In this document: one piece after another, positions 1 through 8,392 of the stretch
How positions within the stretch are numbered: position 1 is the first letter of the stretch
How the letters are laid out: every line of letters starts with the position of its first letter
Assembly: GCA_035495315.1 (NCBI GenBank)
Contig: DATJGF010000056.1
Coordinates: forward strand, 1-35,320
Length of the DNA stretch: 35,320 nt
Direction of reading: 5' to 3'
From: DATJGF01 sp035495315
Lineage (GTDB): Bacteria > Verrucomicrobiota > Verrucomicrobiia > Limisphaerales > UBA8199
The notes under the pieces: generated by a model
The model's input: the letters and a program-made list of their open reading frames with translations, nothing else
The model's database searches: none
Told to the model about the DNA's origin: nothing
Made by a program: the position numbers and the translations under genes

Positions 1-361
1 TAATCAGGCGGTTATGGTCTGTGCGCAGGATAAAGCTTTCCTGACCAAGTTGTCCGCAGTCGATCTTCAGCCCCAGCTTTCGGAGGTGCCCATTGTCACC
101 CAGCAGGATCTCCCGTCCACGTATGGCTTCTCCATCAGTTATCATCGGGAATTTGCCTCCCGTGATTTTCTCCAGATACCGCTGCAACTCTTCGGCGGCA
201 TAGCGCTCTGAAGGAATGGCGTTGGTAGCTATGACGATCTGGTAGTTGCTCGCACCTTTTGCCGACAACGTGAGCGGCGCCGCATCGCTCGTAGAGTTCA
301 GTAAGAGAACCGCGGCAATAATGACGCAAAGGAGATCCCCTTTAATGTTTCGGTCTTTCAT
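1..361 (-). CDS. Exported DUF4838/alpha-glucuronidase N-domain-like protein, partial (C-terminus beyond window)
   Basis: Reading the minus strand from an ATG at 361 gives about 120 codons with no stop before the window edge, so only the N-terminus is present. Residues 1-27 look like a signal peptide: a basic start (MKDRNIK), a hydrophobic run (VIIAAVLLL), then an Ala-rich end before APLTLSA. The following segment carries AAEELQRYLEKITGG and then EILLGDNGHLRKLG. This pattern is typical of the N-terminal domain that precedes the catalytic barrel in alpha-glucuronidases and DUF4838 proteins. The gene lies 77 bases downstream of another exported protein on the same strand, so co-transcription is possible. 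The family is a judgement from motif style; the catalytic part is not visible. A role in polysaccharide breakdown outside the cytoplasm is inferred. Confidence 0.7.
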   Translation of the reverse strand, partial: MKDRNIKGDLLCVIIAAVLLLNSTSDAAPLTLSAKGASNYQIVIATNAIPSERYAAEELQRYLEKITGGKFPMITDGEAIRGREILLGDNGHLRKLGLKIDCGQLGQESFILRTDHNRLI

Positions 362-438
362 GTTTCTGTCAGGTCTTAGTTTGTTGTTTTGGACAGCGAC
401 GTGAGTGCTGGCCAAATCGACGAACGTGCTGCATGAGA

Positions 439-1998
439 TCAGCGCCAAGTATACACCCACCCGCGAGGCGGAATAGTTAGCGATTTGCCATTTAGCTGCA
501 CTTCCGCCGGCGCATCACGGAAATTCTCCACCGCAAAGCTTTTGTCTTTAAAGAGATAAAGTGAAACTCGAGGCAATGCTTGAAAGGAGACCTTGAATGG
601 CCGAAGCAATCGCTGGCGCAGCGGATCGATTTGCTCTTGCGAAAGTTCCAGCAGTGATTTCGGGTCTTGGTGAACCGGCAGGATCTGCACGTTCGCCGCG
701 GCGAGATTGACGCGATTGGTCAGCGCTCCGGCCAAACCATCGGTAAGGAGGACCGGTTTGCCGGCCTTTATAAAGGAACTCAGCCGGGGGATTAAATCAG
801 GATCCTTAAGCGCATGAATCGAGAAGAAACCCGCGGAGGCACTGGCGGGAAAGTCATGACAAGGCACCAGTGGCAGCCCGAGCATCCCGACGAAATCGAA
901 GACACGAGCCTCCTTTCCCGCGTCACTATTGGGCGGCTTGTAGGCGGCCAGACCGACGATCTGGCGTTTGTTGACCTGTTTGGCGACGGCGAGTAACTCG
1001 GGCAAATTGGCGCGCAAGACCTCGATGTTCTTGGGACCAGTGCCGCCCTGCAGGGCGCCGTAACAGAACAGCATCGATTCGCGCGCGCCACCCAGGATTG
1101 TTTGGCGGGCCTGCTCGACATAGGTAGCCTCCGTGGTCCCAAAGGGATCAAACCACCCACCGCCGCATTTCGCCCCGCCGATACCGCCAAGCCAACGCAT
1201 GATAAAATAGCCCTCGTACTGTGGTGTGCCGCCCCACTGTCGATCACTATAGTTCCGTGTTTCGGTTCCCACCCAGATCCGATCGAAGTCCGTCGTTTCC
1301 CGAATTACCTCGTACCCGCGCTTGTGAAAGTCCTCATACCATTGAGGGTACTTAATGATTAGGCGGGCGTTTGGATTAACGCGCTTTGCAGCCCCGAGGA
1401 CCCGTTCTTGTGAAAGGCGGACCATCAGCTCACAGTGGTAGTCTTCCCATGAGCCCGATTTAACGGGAAATGTGCGTTCGCCGATGGTAACGATTTTGGC
1501 GTGGCGAGCCGCGTCACAATCAGGACATGTGCAATCGGTGAACCAGAAGTCGTCGATCATGATCTCGTCGAACATGCTTGCAGCGTATTCGAAAATGGCT
1601 TGGACCTTCTCTTGAGTGGGTTTGTCGGTGTAACAGCCGATCGCTTTCCAGCCGTTTGAGAGTTTGCCGACCAACGTAGGAGTCACGCATCCCGATACGG
1701 TCAGTCCAGCCGCCTTCAGCGTAGCTTTCGCTTGTTCGAGCGACTCGCGATCGGCCTGGTAACCATCCCGAAAGCTCTCCACGTAAGCTTTCGTGACACC
1801 GGTGCGTTTGCACCAATCGACGGCGGTTTTGAGGCCGGCTTCCGACGAGAGCCGGTCGCGCACATCTTGCGCGGAGAACAAAGTTGAATAGCGATGAACC
1901 GCATACTCCTTATTCGCGAGTTGCCAGAGATCCACGGCGGTTTCACCCTGGCAGAGGAATACGACGCTGCAGAAAAGGAGAATTCTAGATGGCTTCAT
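439..1998 (-). CDS. Exported TIM-barrel glycoside-hydrolase-like protein, function unknown
   Basis: This 519-residue protein starts MKPSRILLFCSVVFLCQG, a short signal peptide that contains a cysteine but no clear lipobox. Around residues 145-165 there is an acidic pair followed by two closely spaced cysteine pairs (IMIDDFWFTDCTCPDC). This arrangement occurs at the end of a barrel strand in uncharacterised glycosidase-like proteins and could include a metal site. Further on, ARLIIKYPQWYEDF and the Gly-rich WLGGIGGAKCGGGWFD segment also suggest a beta/alpha barrel. The C-terminal third (PVLLTDGLAGALTN) resembles a glutamine-amidotransferase-like or trimerisation domain and then a short beta domain. 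I cannot assign a substrate. It lies between an SMP-30-like gene and a DUF4838-like gene on the same strand, which favours carbohydrate metabolism. Confidence 0.75.
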   Translation of the reverse strand: MKPSRILLFCSVVFLCQGETAVDLWQLANKEYAVHRYSTLFSAQDVRDRLSSEAGLKTAVDWCKRTGVTKAYVESFRDGYQADRESLEQAKATLKAAGLTVSGCVTPTLVGKLSNGWKAIGCYTDKPTQEKVQAIFEYAASMFDEIMIDDFWFTDCTCPDCDAARHAKIVTIGERTFPVKSGSWEDYHCELMVRLSQERVLGAAKRVNPNARLIIKYPQWYEDFHKRGYEVIRETTDFDRIWVGTETRNYSDRQWGGTPQYEGYFIMRWLGGIGGAKCGGGWFDPFGTTEATYVEQARQTILGGARESMLFCYGALQGGTGPKNIEVLRANLPELLAVAKQVNKRQIVGLAAYKPPNSDAGKEARVFDFVGMLGLPLVPCHDFPASASAGFFSIHALKDPDLIPRLSSFIKAGKPVLLTDGLAGALTNRVNLAAANVQILPVHQDPKSLLELSQEQIDPLRQRLLRPFKVSFQALPRVSLYLFKDKSFAVENFRDAPAEVQLNGKSLTIPPRGWVYTWR

Positions 1999-2077
1999 AA
2001 CTGCATTCCAAGAGATCGGTCACAACTGCGCGCCAGCGCGTTTTGCCGAAATGGCATGCATCGGAAAACACCAAAAA

Positions 2078-2110
2078 TTGGCGCACTCCACAACCTCCCG
2101 GAGGTCCGTA
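2078..2110 (-). repeat. Copy A of upstream element containing TTGGCGCACTCCA
   Basis: On the plus strand the 13-mer TTGGCGCACTCCA (2078-2090) also occurs at 3144-3156. It is followed in both places by a related stretch ending in CCGTA or TCGTA. Here it begins exactly 80 bases before the start codon of the barrel protein at 1998. Confidence 0.6.
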
Positions 2111-2116
2111 TGCACG

Positions 2117-3064
2117 CTATTGACTGTCTACGCCTTTGACACTCATCTGCAGCGAATAAAGGCCTTTGCTCGCCGTGATAAAGAGTGTTCGACGGTCCTT
2201 GGCACCGAAGCACGCGTTGGCGGTCCACGGTTCGTCGACTTCAATGTGCTGGATTTTCTTTCCCGAGGAATCAAAGACCGTCACGCCCTTGCCGGTGAGA
2301 TAAATGTCTCCCCGCTCATCGATGGTCATGCCATCGGAACCTAATTCGCAGAACAGCTTTTTGCCCTTGAGCGAACCATTGGGTTGAATTTGGTATCGGT
2401 ACGTTTTGTTAGCGCCGATATCAGCTACATAAAGAGTTTTGCCATCGGGAGTGCCGATGATTCCGTTGGGTTGCTTTAGGTCGCTAATCACGCGTATTAA
2501 GGTTTTGCCATCGGTCGAGAGGAAATAAACGCATTCCTCCATTTCTTTAGGACCGCGGTTCCAGTAGGGACGTTTGTAGAAGGGATCCGTGAAATAAAGT
2601 CCACCTGGGAGTTCCTGCAGGTCGATGTCGGACCGCCCATTGCCGACGTTGGCGAGCTGAGCAGGCCTAATCCAGACGTCATTGGGACCATTGAGAAGCT
2701 TGCCCTCAAAATGCTTCACGACCACTGTCGGTTTGCCGCTGGGATCAATCCGCCACAGTTCATTTTTTTCGTCCGCACAGGCCCAGAGGTTTCCGTGCGT
2801 ATCGAAGGAGAGACCGTTAGCCCGGCCGCACGGTTGCATGAAGGTGGTCAGCTTGCCGTCGGTGCTCCATTTGAGAATCCGGTTATTGGGCTGATCGGTG
2901 AAGAAGACATTGCCTTCAGCATCGCACGCCGGACCCTCGGTAAAGGCGAAATCCCCGGCGAGCTTCTGAAGGGTCGCGCCTGGGGCGATGATATTGGTGT
3001 CATCCGCCCGCAAGGACGTTGCATACAACAGCGATAGCAGAGTAGTGGAAGCAAGTAATCTCAT
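2117..3064 (-). CDS. Exported SMP-30/gluconolactonase-like beta-propeller protein
   Basis: I start this at the ATG at 3064, which gives 315 residues beginning MRLLASTTLLSLLYATSLRA, a good signal peptide. A longer reading from 3157 would add 31 residues derived from a repeat element and is unlikely. Family motifs are present in order. FTEGPACD holds the N-terminal metal-binding Glu. NGPNDVWI holds the central Asn. YVADIGANKTYR is a propeller strand, and GSDGMTIDERGDIYL holds the Asp near the metal site. Proteins of this family hydrolyse sugar lactones or related esters using one divalent metal ion; the exact substrate here is unknown. Export suggests a periplasmic place of action. Its neighbours on the same strand are a secreted protein upstream and a barrel protein downstream. 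Confidence 0.88.
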   Translation of the reverse strand: MRLLASTTLLSLLYATSLRADDTNIIAPGATLQKLAGDFAFTEGPACDAEGNVFFTDQPNNRILKWSTDGKLTTFMQPCGRANGLSFDTHGNLWACADEKNELWRIDPSGKPTVVVKHFEGKLLNGPNDVWIRPAQLANVGNGRSDIDLQELPGGLYFTDPFYKRPYWNRGPKEMEECVYFLSTDGKTLIRVISDLKQPNGIIGTPDGKTLYVADIGANKTYRYQIQPNGSLKGKKLFCELGSDGMTIDERGDIYLTGKGVTVFDSSGKKIQHIEVDEPWTANACFGAKDRRTLFITASKGLYSLQMSVKGVDSQ

Positions 3065-3143
3065 ATGGAATTTATCTAACGGGAACAGCCTCTTTGTCCC
3101 GCGGCCTGCAATTCGGTGAAGTCTGCTCCAAACAGCCAGAGCT

Positions 3144-3177
3144 TTGGCGCACTCCAAAACCCACCGCAGCGTTCGTA
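3144..3177 (-). repeat. Copy B of upstream element containing TTGGCGCACTCCA
   Basis: This is the second copy of the 13-mer. It begins exactly 80 bases before the ATG at 3064 of the SMP-30-like gene, in the same orientation relative to its gene as copy A. Similarity continues for some bases on both sides (minus-strand GCGCCAA, then TGG and GTTT). Confidence 0.6.
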
Positions 3178-3190
3178 CTTCATAATTAAG

Positions 3191-4309
3191 TCAATGTGCC
3201 ACAACCCGCCAAAAGGCCGCGGGTAGTGACGTATACGGGATCGGGACTAGTTGCAAACTGTTGGTCAAAGTTACCGAAGCGATAGTTTGCCAATTCGTCG
3301 CCGGCAGAACGGTTGCTTGCTGGATGTCGTGCACGTGACCGACGGTGCCGCTGATGGATATCTGCACCGTGTCTGTGTTCCAGATTAGTCCGAGGACAGC
3401 CGCCTGAGGTGCCGGCCCAGATGAAGGATCATCGCTGAAATCAGGAATCCCATTTTGATTGGCGTCGTTGGCATCGTCGATCGCCAGCACCCAACGCCGG
3501 TAATCCCGTTGGCCGGTATTCGGGTCGCCGTCGTCAAAATCGACATAGCCTGCATAATTGGTGTTCCAGGGAAGCTCGCGAGAGAACAATTCGTTGGTAT
3601 AAGAGAGCATTTGCGCCGAAGCATTGGTCCAAGTGCCTGGTTGGAGTACTAGCTGGTTGAACCTGTTGGTTGAAACCTTTAAAAACTGAATTGGCCCGGC
3701 GAGTTGACTCGTCGGGTCGCCTGCTTGAACCAGGCTGAGAGTCCCAGTGACGATATTTGATCCAGGAATGAAACTGAGTGAGCCGTTGTATTCAATAAGT
3801 GAAAAGACATGCCTGAACTCGCCGAGATCTCCGTAGATGCTGTCCACAAGATGCAAAATGCAGATGCCGTCTTTCGCGCCGGCGCTGCGCTGCCAGCTCG
3901 CGCTGATCGTCCCGTTTTCCAATACGGTGGTATACATTCCTGTCGTGGTGGCTTGTGTCCCCATCGCCGTTTCGAAAAAATCGTTGAATCCGTTCTGGTT
4001 CACGTCCGAGACCGCAGGCAATTGCAGAGACAGCGTGCCGATAACCGGAATGCCCGAGACATCAAGGGAAAAACCGGTAAGGTAAGGCGGTTCGGAATTT
4101 GCCGGTTTGCCCGAAAAGTCGGGAGCCAGCTCCCCGTTCGGTGACGTGCTGCCGATCGTGCTGAAATCCAACGTGTCCCCGAAAGAATCCGTCCCTTCTT
4201 GAAAGCGCAGGGACAGACACCAGACTCGGGCAGTCGCACTCTCCGCGCCGCACACCGGGAAGCAGTTCCATACCGACGCGACCAACGCCAGCCACGCTAG
4301 AAATCTCAT
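3191..4309 (-). CDS. Secreted protein of unknown function with Verrucomicrobia-type C-terminal module
   Basis: The 372-residue product begins MRFLAWLALVASVWNCFPVCGAES, a signal peptide with probable cleavage after CGA. No enzyme motif is recognised. Two Asp/Asn-rich stretches (VNQNGFNDFF near residue 105 and DANDANQNGIPDFSDD near 280) resemble calcium-binding thrombospondin-3/dockerin-like loops. The last 60 residues (ATNWQTIASVTLTN, then PAAFWRVVAH) look like the short beta module that ends many secreted proteins of this lineage and that recurs in three other genes here. It is first in a run of four minus-strand genes. A role as an extracellular or surface protein is inferred from the signal peptide and composition only. 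Confidence 0.72.
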   Translation of the reverse strand: MRFLAWLALVASVWNCFPVCGAESATARVWCLSLRFQEGTDSFGDTLDFSTIGSTSPNGELAPDFSGKPANSEPPYLTGFSLDVSGIPVIGTLSLQLPAVSDVNQNGFNDFFETAMGTQATTTGMYTTVLENGTISASWQRSAGAKDGICILHLVDSIYGDLGEFRHVFSLIEYNGSLSFIPGSNIVTGTLSLVQAGDPTSQLAGPIQFLKVSTNRFNQLVLQPGTWTNASAQMLSYTNELFSRELPWNTNYAGYVDFDDGDPNTGQRDYRRWVLAIDDANDANQNGIPDFSDDPSSGPAPQAAVLGLIWNTDTVQISISGTVGHVHDIQQATVLPATNWQTIASVTLTNSLQLVPIPYTSLPAAFWRVVAH

Positions 4310-4477
4310 ACCTCGACTCCGACTTCGAATTGTCCGCTATCCAAGCAGGGAATCCATTGATGGTCAAGATCCTTGCGTACTGGCTGGCCTCTCGCTGCGT
4401 CTCGCTTGCCGTAGAGAGCGGCATATTGTCGCCCGGTTACAAGACCGAGCAGCCACGCAACTGCAAATGGCCCCATC

Positions 4478-4528
4478 CGCCGGGCGAGACGCCTCGGCTC
4501 TACGTCAGGCGAGACGCCCGACGCTACC
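4478..4528 (+). repeat. Two-hairpin dispersed repeat, copy 1
   Basis: This GC-rich stretch contains two adjacent imperfect palindromes: GGGCGAGACGCC, and then TACGTCAGGCGAGACGCCC followed by GACGCTACC. The same layout is found at 11025-11136 and, in reverse orientation, at 16434-16487. It ends about 40 bases before the pterin dehydratase start. Confidence 0.7.
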
Positions 4529-4566
4529 TGTGGTAGAATGCTTTTTAACCTGCAAAAGGAGTCTAT

Positions 4567-4893
4567 ATGGCTGGATTGGCGGAAAAAGAATGTGTGCCCT
4601 GTAAAGGCGGAGTGCCGCCGTTGAAAGGGCCGGACCTGGATCGGCTATCGCGAGAATTGCAGCCAGGCTGGCGGGTTGTCGACGAGCATCACCTCGAAAA
4701 GGAATTTAAGTTTCCTAATTTTAAGGAGGCGCTGGCTTTCACGAATAAAGTGGGAGAACTGGCGGAGGCCCAAGGCCATCACCCGGATATTTACCTGGCT
4801 TGGGGCAAAGTGAAATTGACGATCTGGACTCATAAGATTAATGGGCTAACCGAAAGCGATTTCATCCTCGCCGCCAAAGCCGACCGTCTCTGA
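4567..4893 (+). CDS. phhB: 4a-hydroxytetrahydrobiopterin dehydratase (pterin-4a-carbinolamine dehydratase)
   Basis: This 108-residue protein has the usual family length and the active-site motif GHHPDI (His71, His72, Pro73). It is followed by the strand VKLTIWTH and the final GLTESDF signature. The enzyme dehydrates 4a-hydroxytetrahydropterin and so recycles the pterin cofactor of aromatic amino-acid hydroxylases. It has also been linked to molybdopterin metabolism in bacteria that lack such hydroxylases. The start is well supported by AAAGGAG at 4555-4561, six bases before the ATG. The N-terminal ECVPCKGG stretch is common in bacterial members. No hydroxylase gene is visible nearby, so the partner is unknown. 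It converges with the ferredoxin gene. Confidence 0.95.
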   Translation: MAGLAEKECVPCKGGVPPLKGPDLDRLSRELQPGWRVVDEHHLEKEFKFPNFKEALAFTNKVGELAEAQGHHPDIYLAWGKVKLTIWTHKINGLTESDFILAAKADRL

Positions 4894-5001
4894 GGAAGAC
4901 GAGGGCCAAATCGTCGTCTTTGCTGTTATTGTTTGCTACGTAGACGAAGACCATTGCTGGTCTCGAACGTGCTGGACGTCGCCGAAACCTTCTCCGCTTC
5001 T

Positions 5002-5379
5002 CTACGGGGCAGGGGAGTTCGCTAGCGGATTCTTGGCAAACGCGAATTCAGTGACGGGTTTGCCTTGGATCAAATGTTCCTGGATTATGCGTTCCAGGAC
5101 TTCCGGGGTGCAGGAGTGGTACCAAATCCCCTCTGGATACACAACAGCAATAGGACCGCGCGTGCAGATGCGCAGACAATTGGCTTTCGTGCGATAGACC
5201 AACGGCTCGGGACCTGCCAGCTTCAAGTCCTTCAGGCGCCGCTTAAGGAATTCCCAGGAGGCCAGGCCTTGGTCTTTGGGCGCGCAGTTTGGCTCGGTTT
5301 GATCGGCGCAGAGGAAGATGTGACGGCGAAACTTTGTCACGCCGAGCGCGTCCGCCACCTTTTGAAGTTCAGCATCCAT
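5002..5379 (-). CDS. Thioredoxin-like [2Fe-2S] ferredoxin
   Basis: The 125-residue protein has four cysteines spaced as in the thioredoxin-fold ferredoxin family: Cys24 and Cys32 (FLCADQTEPNC), then Cys68 and Cys72 (NCLRIC). These would bind one [2Fe-2S] cluster. The stretch GPIAVVYPEGIWYHSC after the second pair is also typical, as is the helix EVLERIIQEHLI. Proteins of this type act as small cytosolic electron carriers; the redox partner cannot be deduced from this region. It lies just downstream of the kinase-like gene on the same strand with a gap of 53 bases, so the two may share a transcript. Confidence 0.9.
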   Translation of the reverse strand: MDAELQKVADALGVTKFRRHIFLCADQTEPNCAPKDQGLASWEFLKRRLKDLKLAGPEPLVYRTKANCLRICTRGPIAVVYPEGIWYHSCTPEVLERIIQEHLIQGKPVTEFAFAKNPLANSPAP

Positions 5380-5432
5380 TGAATGGAATTTGTGCCCACA
5401 GCGGCTACCTCTGGGTCTGGTTACCTCGATAT

Positions 5433-6290
5433 TTAAACGTATAACGCCGCCTGTAATTCACGCACCATAACCCCGATAAAAGGGTGGCGCCGTTCAGGTT
5501 CCTGTTCGAGGCAGCGCAAGATGACTTTTTCGAGGGGTACCGGCAGGTCGGGATTCAATTGCCGTGGACCAAGAAATTCTGTGCGGTTGATTTGGCGGCT
5601 CAGGATCTCTCCCGGAGAGTCCCCAGGAAACGGTTTTTGATTGGTGAGCAACTCATACGCGGTGACGCCATAGGAGAAGATATCAACTCGATGCGAAATG
5701 GGCTGACCCTGCAGCTGTTCGGGAGCCATGTAGGCAGGGGTGCCGGGATTCTTTTTGGAGAACTTTTTTGGCTTTTCGGGGATCTGTTGCGCCAGGTCGA
5801 AATCCACCAAACGCACGCTGCCGTTGCGGGTGACGAGGACATTTTCGGGTTTGAAATCAAGATGCATGAATCCGTTTTCATGCATGTGTTCGAGCGCTAC
5901 CGCCATGTCGATCAGAATTTGAGCGACGTGTTCCAGCAACACGGGGTCGTGGCGCGCGTATAGCTCTTTGAGGTTCTCCGCCTCGACATATTCCATCAGC
6001 AGATAAAGCTGCCCCTTGATTTTGCCGTGCTCGACATAACCGATAATGCCGTCATGATCTCCGATCTTGGCAAGGATCTCGCAGCCCTGAACAAAGCGCC
6101 GGCGGGCCATGAGATTAAACCGCAGCCGTTCGTGCATGAGGCGCAGGGCGAATGCCTTTCCTTTACCATCGGTCGCCAGCCAGATATCTGCCATGCCTCC
6201 GCTGTTGATGATCTCCTGCAAATAAAAACGCCCAAATGGCCCCGAGGCAGGTGCTTTGGAGCTTCCCAATTGTTTGACTGCGCTGAACAC
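5433..6290 (-). CDS. Ser/Thr protein kinase-like protein with altered catalytic motifs
   Basis: The 285 residues cover a single kinase domain with no membrane segment, so the protein should be cytosolic. The glycine loop is INSGGMADIWLA (28-39). The strand that should hold the ATP-anchoring lysine reads FALRLM, with Arg50 in its place (codon CGC). The catalytic loop is HLDFKPEN (143-150) instead of HRDxKxxN; Asp145, Lys147 and Asn150 are kept. The metal-binding DFG is DFD (163-165). The activation segment GTPAYMAPEQ and the later DIFSYGVTAYELL are intact, and the C-lobe is full length. The result may be a weak kinase or a pseudokinase used for binding. The fold assignment is firm; catalytic activity is uncertain. 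It precedes the ferredoxin gene. Confidence 0.88.
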   Translation of the reverse strand: MFSAVKQLGSSKAPASGPFGRFYLQEIINSGGMADIWLATDGKGKAFALRLMHERLRFNLMARRRFVQGCEILAKIGDHDGIIGYVEHGKIKGQLYLLMEYVEAENLKELYARHDPVLLEHVAQILIDMAVALEHMHENGFMHLDFKPENVLVTRNGSVRLVDFDLAQQIPEKPKKFSKKNPGTPAYMAPEQLQGQPISHRVDIFSYGVTAYELLTNQKPFPGDSPGEILSRQINRTEFLGPRQLNPDLPVPLEKVILRCLEQEPERRHPFIGVMVRELQAALYV

Positions 6291-6573
6291 CGAGTCTATT
6301 TATCACGAGGCCGTTGCGCCCGCCACTGTATTTGTAGGAGGAAGGGACGGGTAAAACCCCGCCTGATTTTGGAGCGTGCCAGTGCTCTGGTACCTTCTCC
6401 TGTCCTACTTTGACTCTTAATCTCATCGTTGGACCTGCATTCAATTGAAACGGCCGGGGCACCGGTGCACTTCAAACGCTGGGGCGGCTGCGGCCCAGCT
6501 CTTTGATCGTATTTAGTTTGACTTTGATCCACTGATCGCCATCATTTTCATTCCAGGCGCATACAGTTTTCCA

Positions 6574-7317
6574 ATGAACGCCCTGGTTCAATCGCTTGCT
6601 AATTGGCTTAATACCGCTCTTGCGTTTGTCTATCCGGAGATATGTCAGCTTTGCCGTGCGGCTCGTGCTTCAGTTGCGCAAGGCTTTGTCTGTTCCGCAT
6701 GCCGAAACCAGGTACGCTTCATCGAACGCCCGTTTTGTGAGCGTTGCGGTTTGCCCTTTCAGGGCGCGATCACGCAAAGCTTCGAATGCGCAAATTGCCG
6801 GGAACTGGAATATGCCTTTCGCTACGCTCGGTCGGCGGTCGTCGCGCGAGACGTGGTTTTGGATGTGATTCATCGCTACAAGTACCATCGCGCGCTCTGG
6901 TTTGAGCCGTTTCTGCTGGAACTTTTCCTGAGCCGGGCTCTGCCAGAGTTGCAGGCCGCGCGCTGGGATTGGATCGTCCCGGTCCCCTTGCATCCGACAA
7001 AACAACGGGAACGCGAATTCAACCAGGCCGAGCGGCTTGCGCGCGGGCTGAGTAAGGCAACCGGCATACCTCTCAACACCCGTTTGCTTCGCCGAGTCAG
7101 GCCAACGCGGACCCAAACACAGTTGAGCCGGGAAGAACGGCAGGCCAACGTTGGCCGGGCCTTTGCGCTGCGCCGCCCAACTGACCTGAGTAGGACGCGA
7201 CTGTTGGTGATCGATGACGTCTTGACGACCGGTGCGACGACAAATGCCTGCGCCCGGGTGTTGCGCCAGGCCGGCGCGGATGACGTTTGCGTCTGGACAG
7301 TTGCCCGCGGAATCTGA
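6574..7317 (+). CDS. comF: ComF family phosphoribosyltransferase-like protein
   Basis: The 247-residue protein begins with a cysteine-rich zinc-binding region: CQLC, CSAC, CERC and CANC between about residues 24 and 80. It ends with a phosphoribosyltransferase domain whose PRPP-binding loop is clear (LLVIDDVLTTGATT). The middle segment DWIVPVPLHPTKQRERGFN-type is present as VPVPLHPTKQREREFNQAE. ComF proteins support DNA uptake in competent bacteria and have been linked to phosphoribosyl metabolism elsewhere; no other competence gene is visible here. The gene stands on the plus strand, divergent from the kinase-like gene, with accD following 115 bases later. The start has no strong ribosome-binding site. 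Confidence 0.9.
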   Translation: MNALVQSLANWLNTALAFVYPEICQLCRAARASVAQGFVCSACRNQVRFIERPFCERCGLPFQGAITQSFECANCRELEYAFRYARSAVVARDVVLDVIHRYKYHRALWFEPFLLELFLSRALPELQAARWDWIVPVPLHPTKQREREFNQAERLARGLSKATGIPLNTRLLRRVRPTRTQTQLSREERQANVGRAFALRRPTDLSRTRLLVIDDVLTTGATTNACARVLRQAGADDVCVWTVARGI

Positions 7318-7432
7318 ATAATATAGGCGATGCTGGAAATGGGACTGCTCCTGGGATCTATCGGTGCCCATGGGCGAGAAATTCGCTCGAAGCGGTTTCG
7401 CGCCGAGGCACGCAGCCTCTGAGCATTTGCAT

Positions 7433-8380
7433 ATGGCGACTTCTTTTACCAAAAAGACACTCAAGCTCGAGACCGTTGAGCCAGCGGCGAGTCCAGCTCC
7501 GCACAGCTCGAATTCCAGCTTCGCTAAGAAGCCGAAGTTGGCAGCCTCAAAATCCAAGAAGCGCGAAATCCCCGAGGGTTTATGGACCAAGTGTCCCAAA
7601 TGCTCGACGATGGTTTTCGACAAAGAATTGGATGAGAATTTAAAGGTCTGCACGCATTGCCAGCATCATTTTCCCATCAGCTCCCGCGAACGAATCCACT
7701 CATTGGTTGAAACCTGCACGTTTGAAGAAATGGACGCGCAGATGACCAGCGTCGATGTCCTCCAGTTCACAGGGGTCGCCTCCTACACTTCAAAGCTGGA
7801 GAAATACCAACAGGAAACGGGGCTTAAGGACGCTGTGATTACCGGTCTGTGCAAAGTCGGCGAACACCGGATCGCTTTGGGAGTAATGGATTTCAAGTTC
7901 CTCGGCGGTTCGATGGGATCAGTCGTCGGAGAGAAACTGACCCGACTGATCGAGCGTGCGACCGAGAAATGTCTGCCTCTGATTATCATCTCGGCCAGCG
8001 GCGGCGCCCGCATGTATGAAGGGATGTTCAGCCTGATGCAAATGGCCAAGACCTGCGGCGCGTTGAGTTATTACGCCCAGGCCCGTCTGCCTTATATCAG
8101 CGTCCTGACCGATCCGACTACAGCCGGCGTCATGGCCAGCTATGCGACGGTGGGAGACCTGATTATTGCTGAGCCCGGAGCCATGATCGGTTTCGCCGGA
8201 CCGCGCGTGATTAAGGACACGACCCAAGCCGAGTTGCCTCCCGGATTTCAAACCGCTGAATTCCTTCTCGATCACGGTCTCATCGACGCCATCATTCCGC
8301 GAAAAGAAATGAAGCAAAGGTTGATTGAGTACCTGAATTTTCTTACCGCCGGCCAAAAGACAGCATCCGCCGCGAGCTGA
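7433..8380 (+). CDS. accD: Acetyl-CoA carboxylase carboxyltransferase subunit beta
   Basis: From the ATG at 7433 the protein is 315 residues; an in-frame ATG at 7364 would add 23 residues of poor quality, so I prefer the later start. The zinc ribbon (CPKC then CTHC) is followed by the carboxyltransferase core. Landmarks include FLGGSMGSVVGEKL, IISASGGARMYEG and LTDPTTAGVMASYA, and near the end GFAGPRVI and AEFLLDHGLID. AccD pairs with AccA to transfer the carboxyl group from biotin to acetyl-CoA, forming malonyl-CoA for fatty acid synthesis in the cytoplasm. accA is not in the window. About 45 residues before the zinc ribbon are Ser/Ala/Lys-rich and look like a flexible tail. Confidence 0.96.
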   Translation: MATSFTKKTLKLETVEPAASPAPHSSNSSFAKKPKLAASKSKKREIPEGLWTKCPKCSTMVFDKELDENLKVCTHCQHHFPISSRERIHSLVETCTFEEMDAQMTSVDVLQFTGVASYTSKLEKYQQETGLKDAVITGLCKVGEHRIALGVMDFKFLGGSMGSVVGEKLTRLIERATEKCLPLIIISASGGARMYEGMFSLMQMAKTCGALSYYAQARLPYISVLTDPTTAGVMASYATVGDLIIAEPGAMIGFAGPRVIKDTTQAELPPGFQTAEFLLDHGLIDAIIPRKEMKQRLIEYLNFLTAGQKTASAAS

Positions 8381-8392
8381 TCACGAAGTTCC

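Noticed and set aside
4330..4536. 68-codon plus-strand frame before phhB
   Set aside because: It ends in a dispersed repeat and has no ribosome-binding site or family resemblance.
6670..7653. 327-codon minus-strand frame across comF and accD
   Set aside because: It is antisense to two well-supported genes and lacks any motif.
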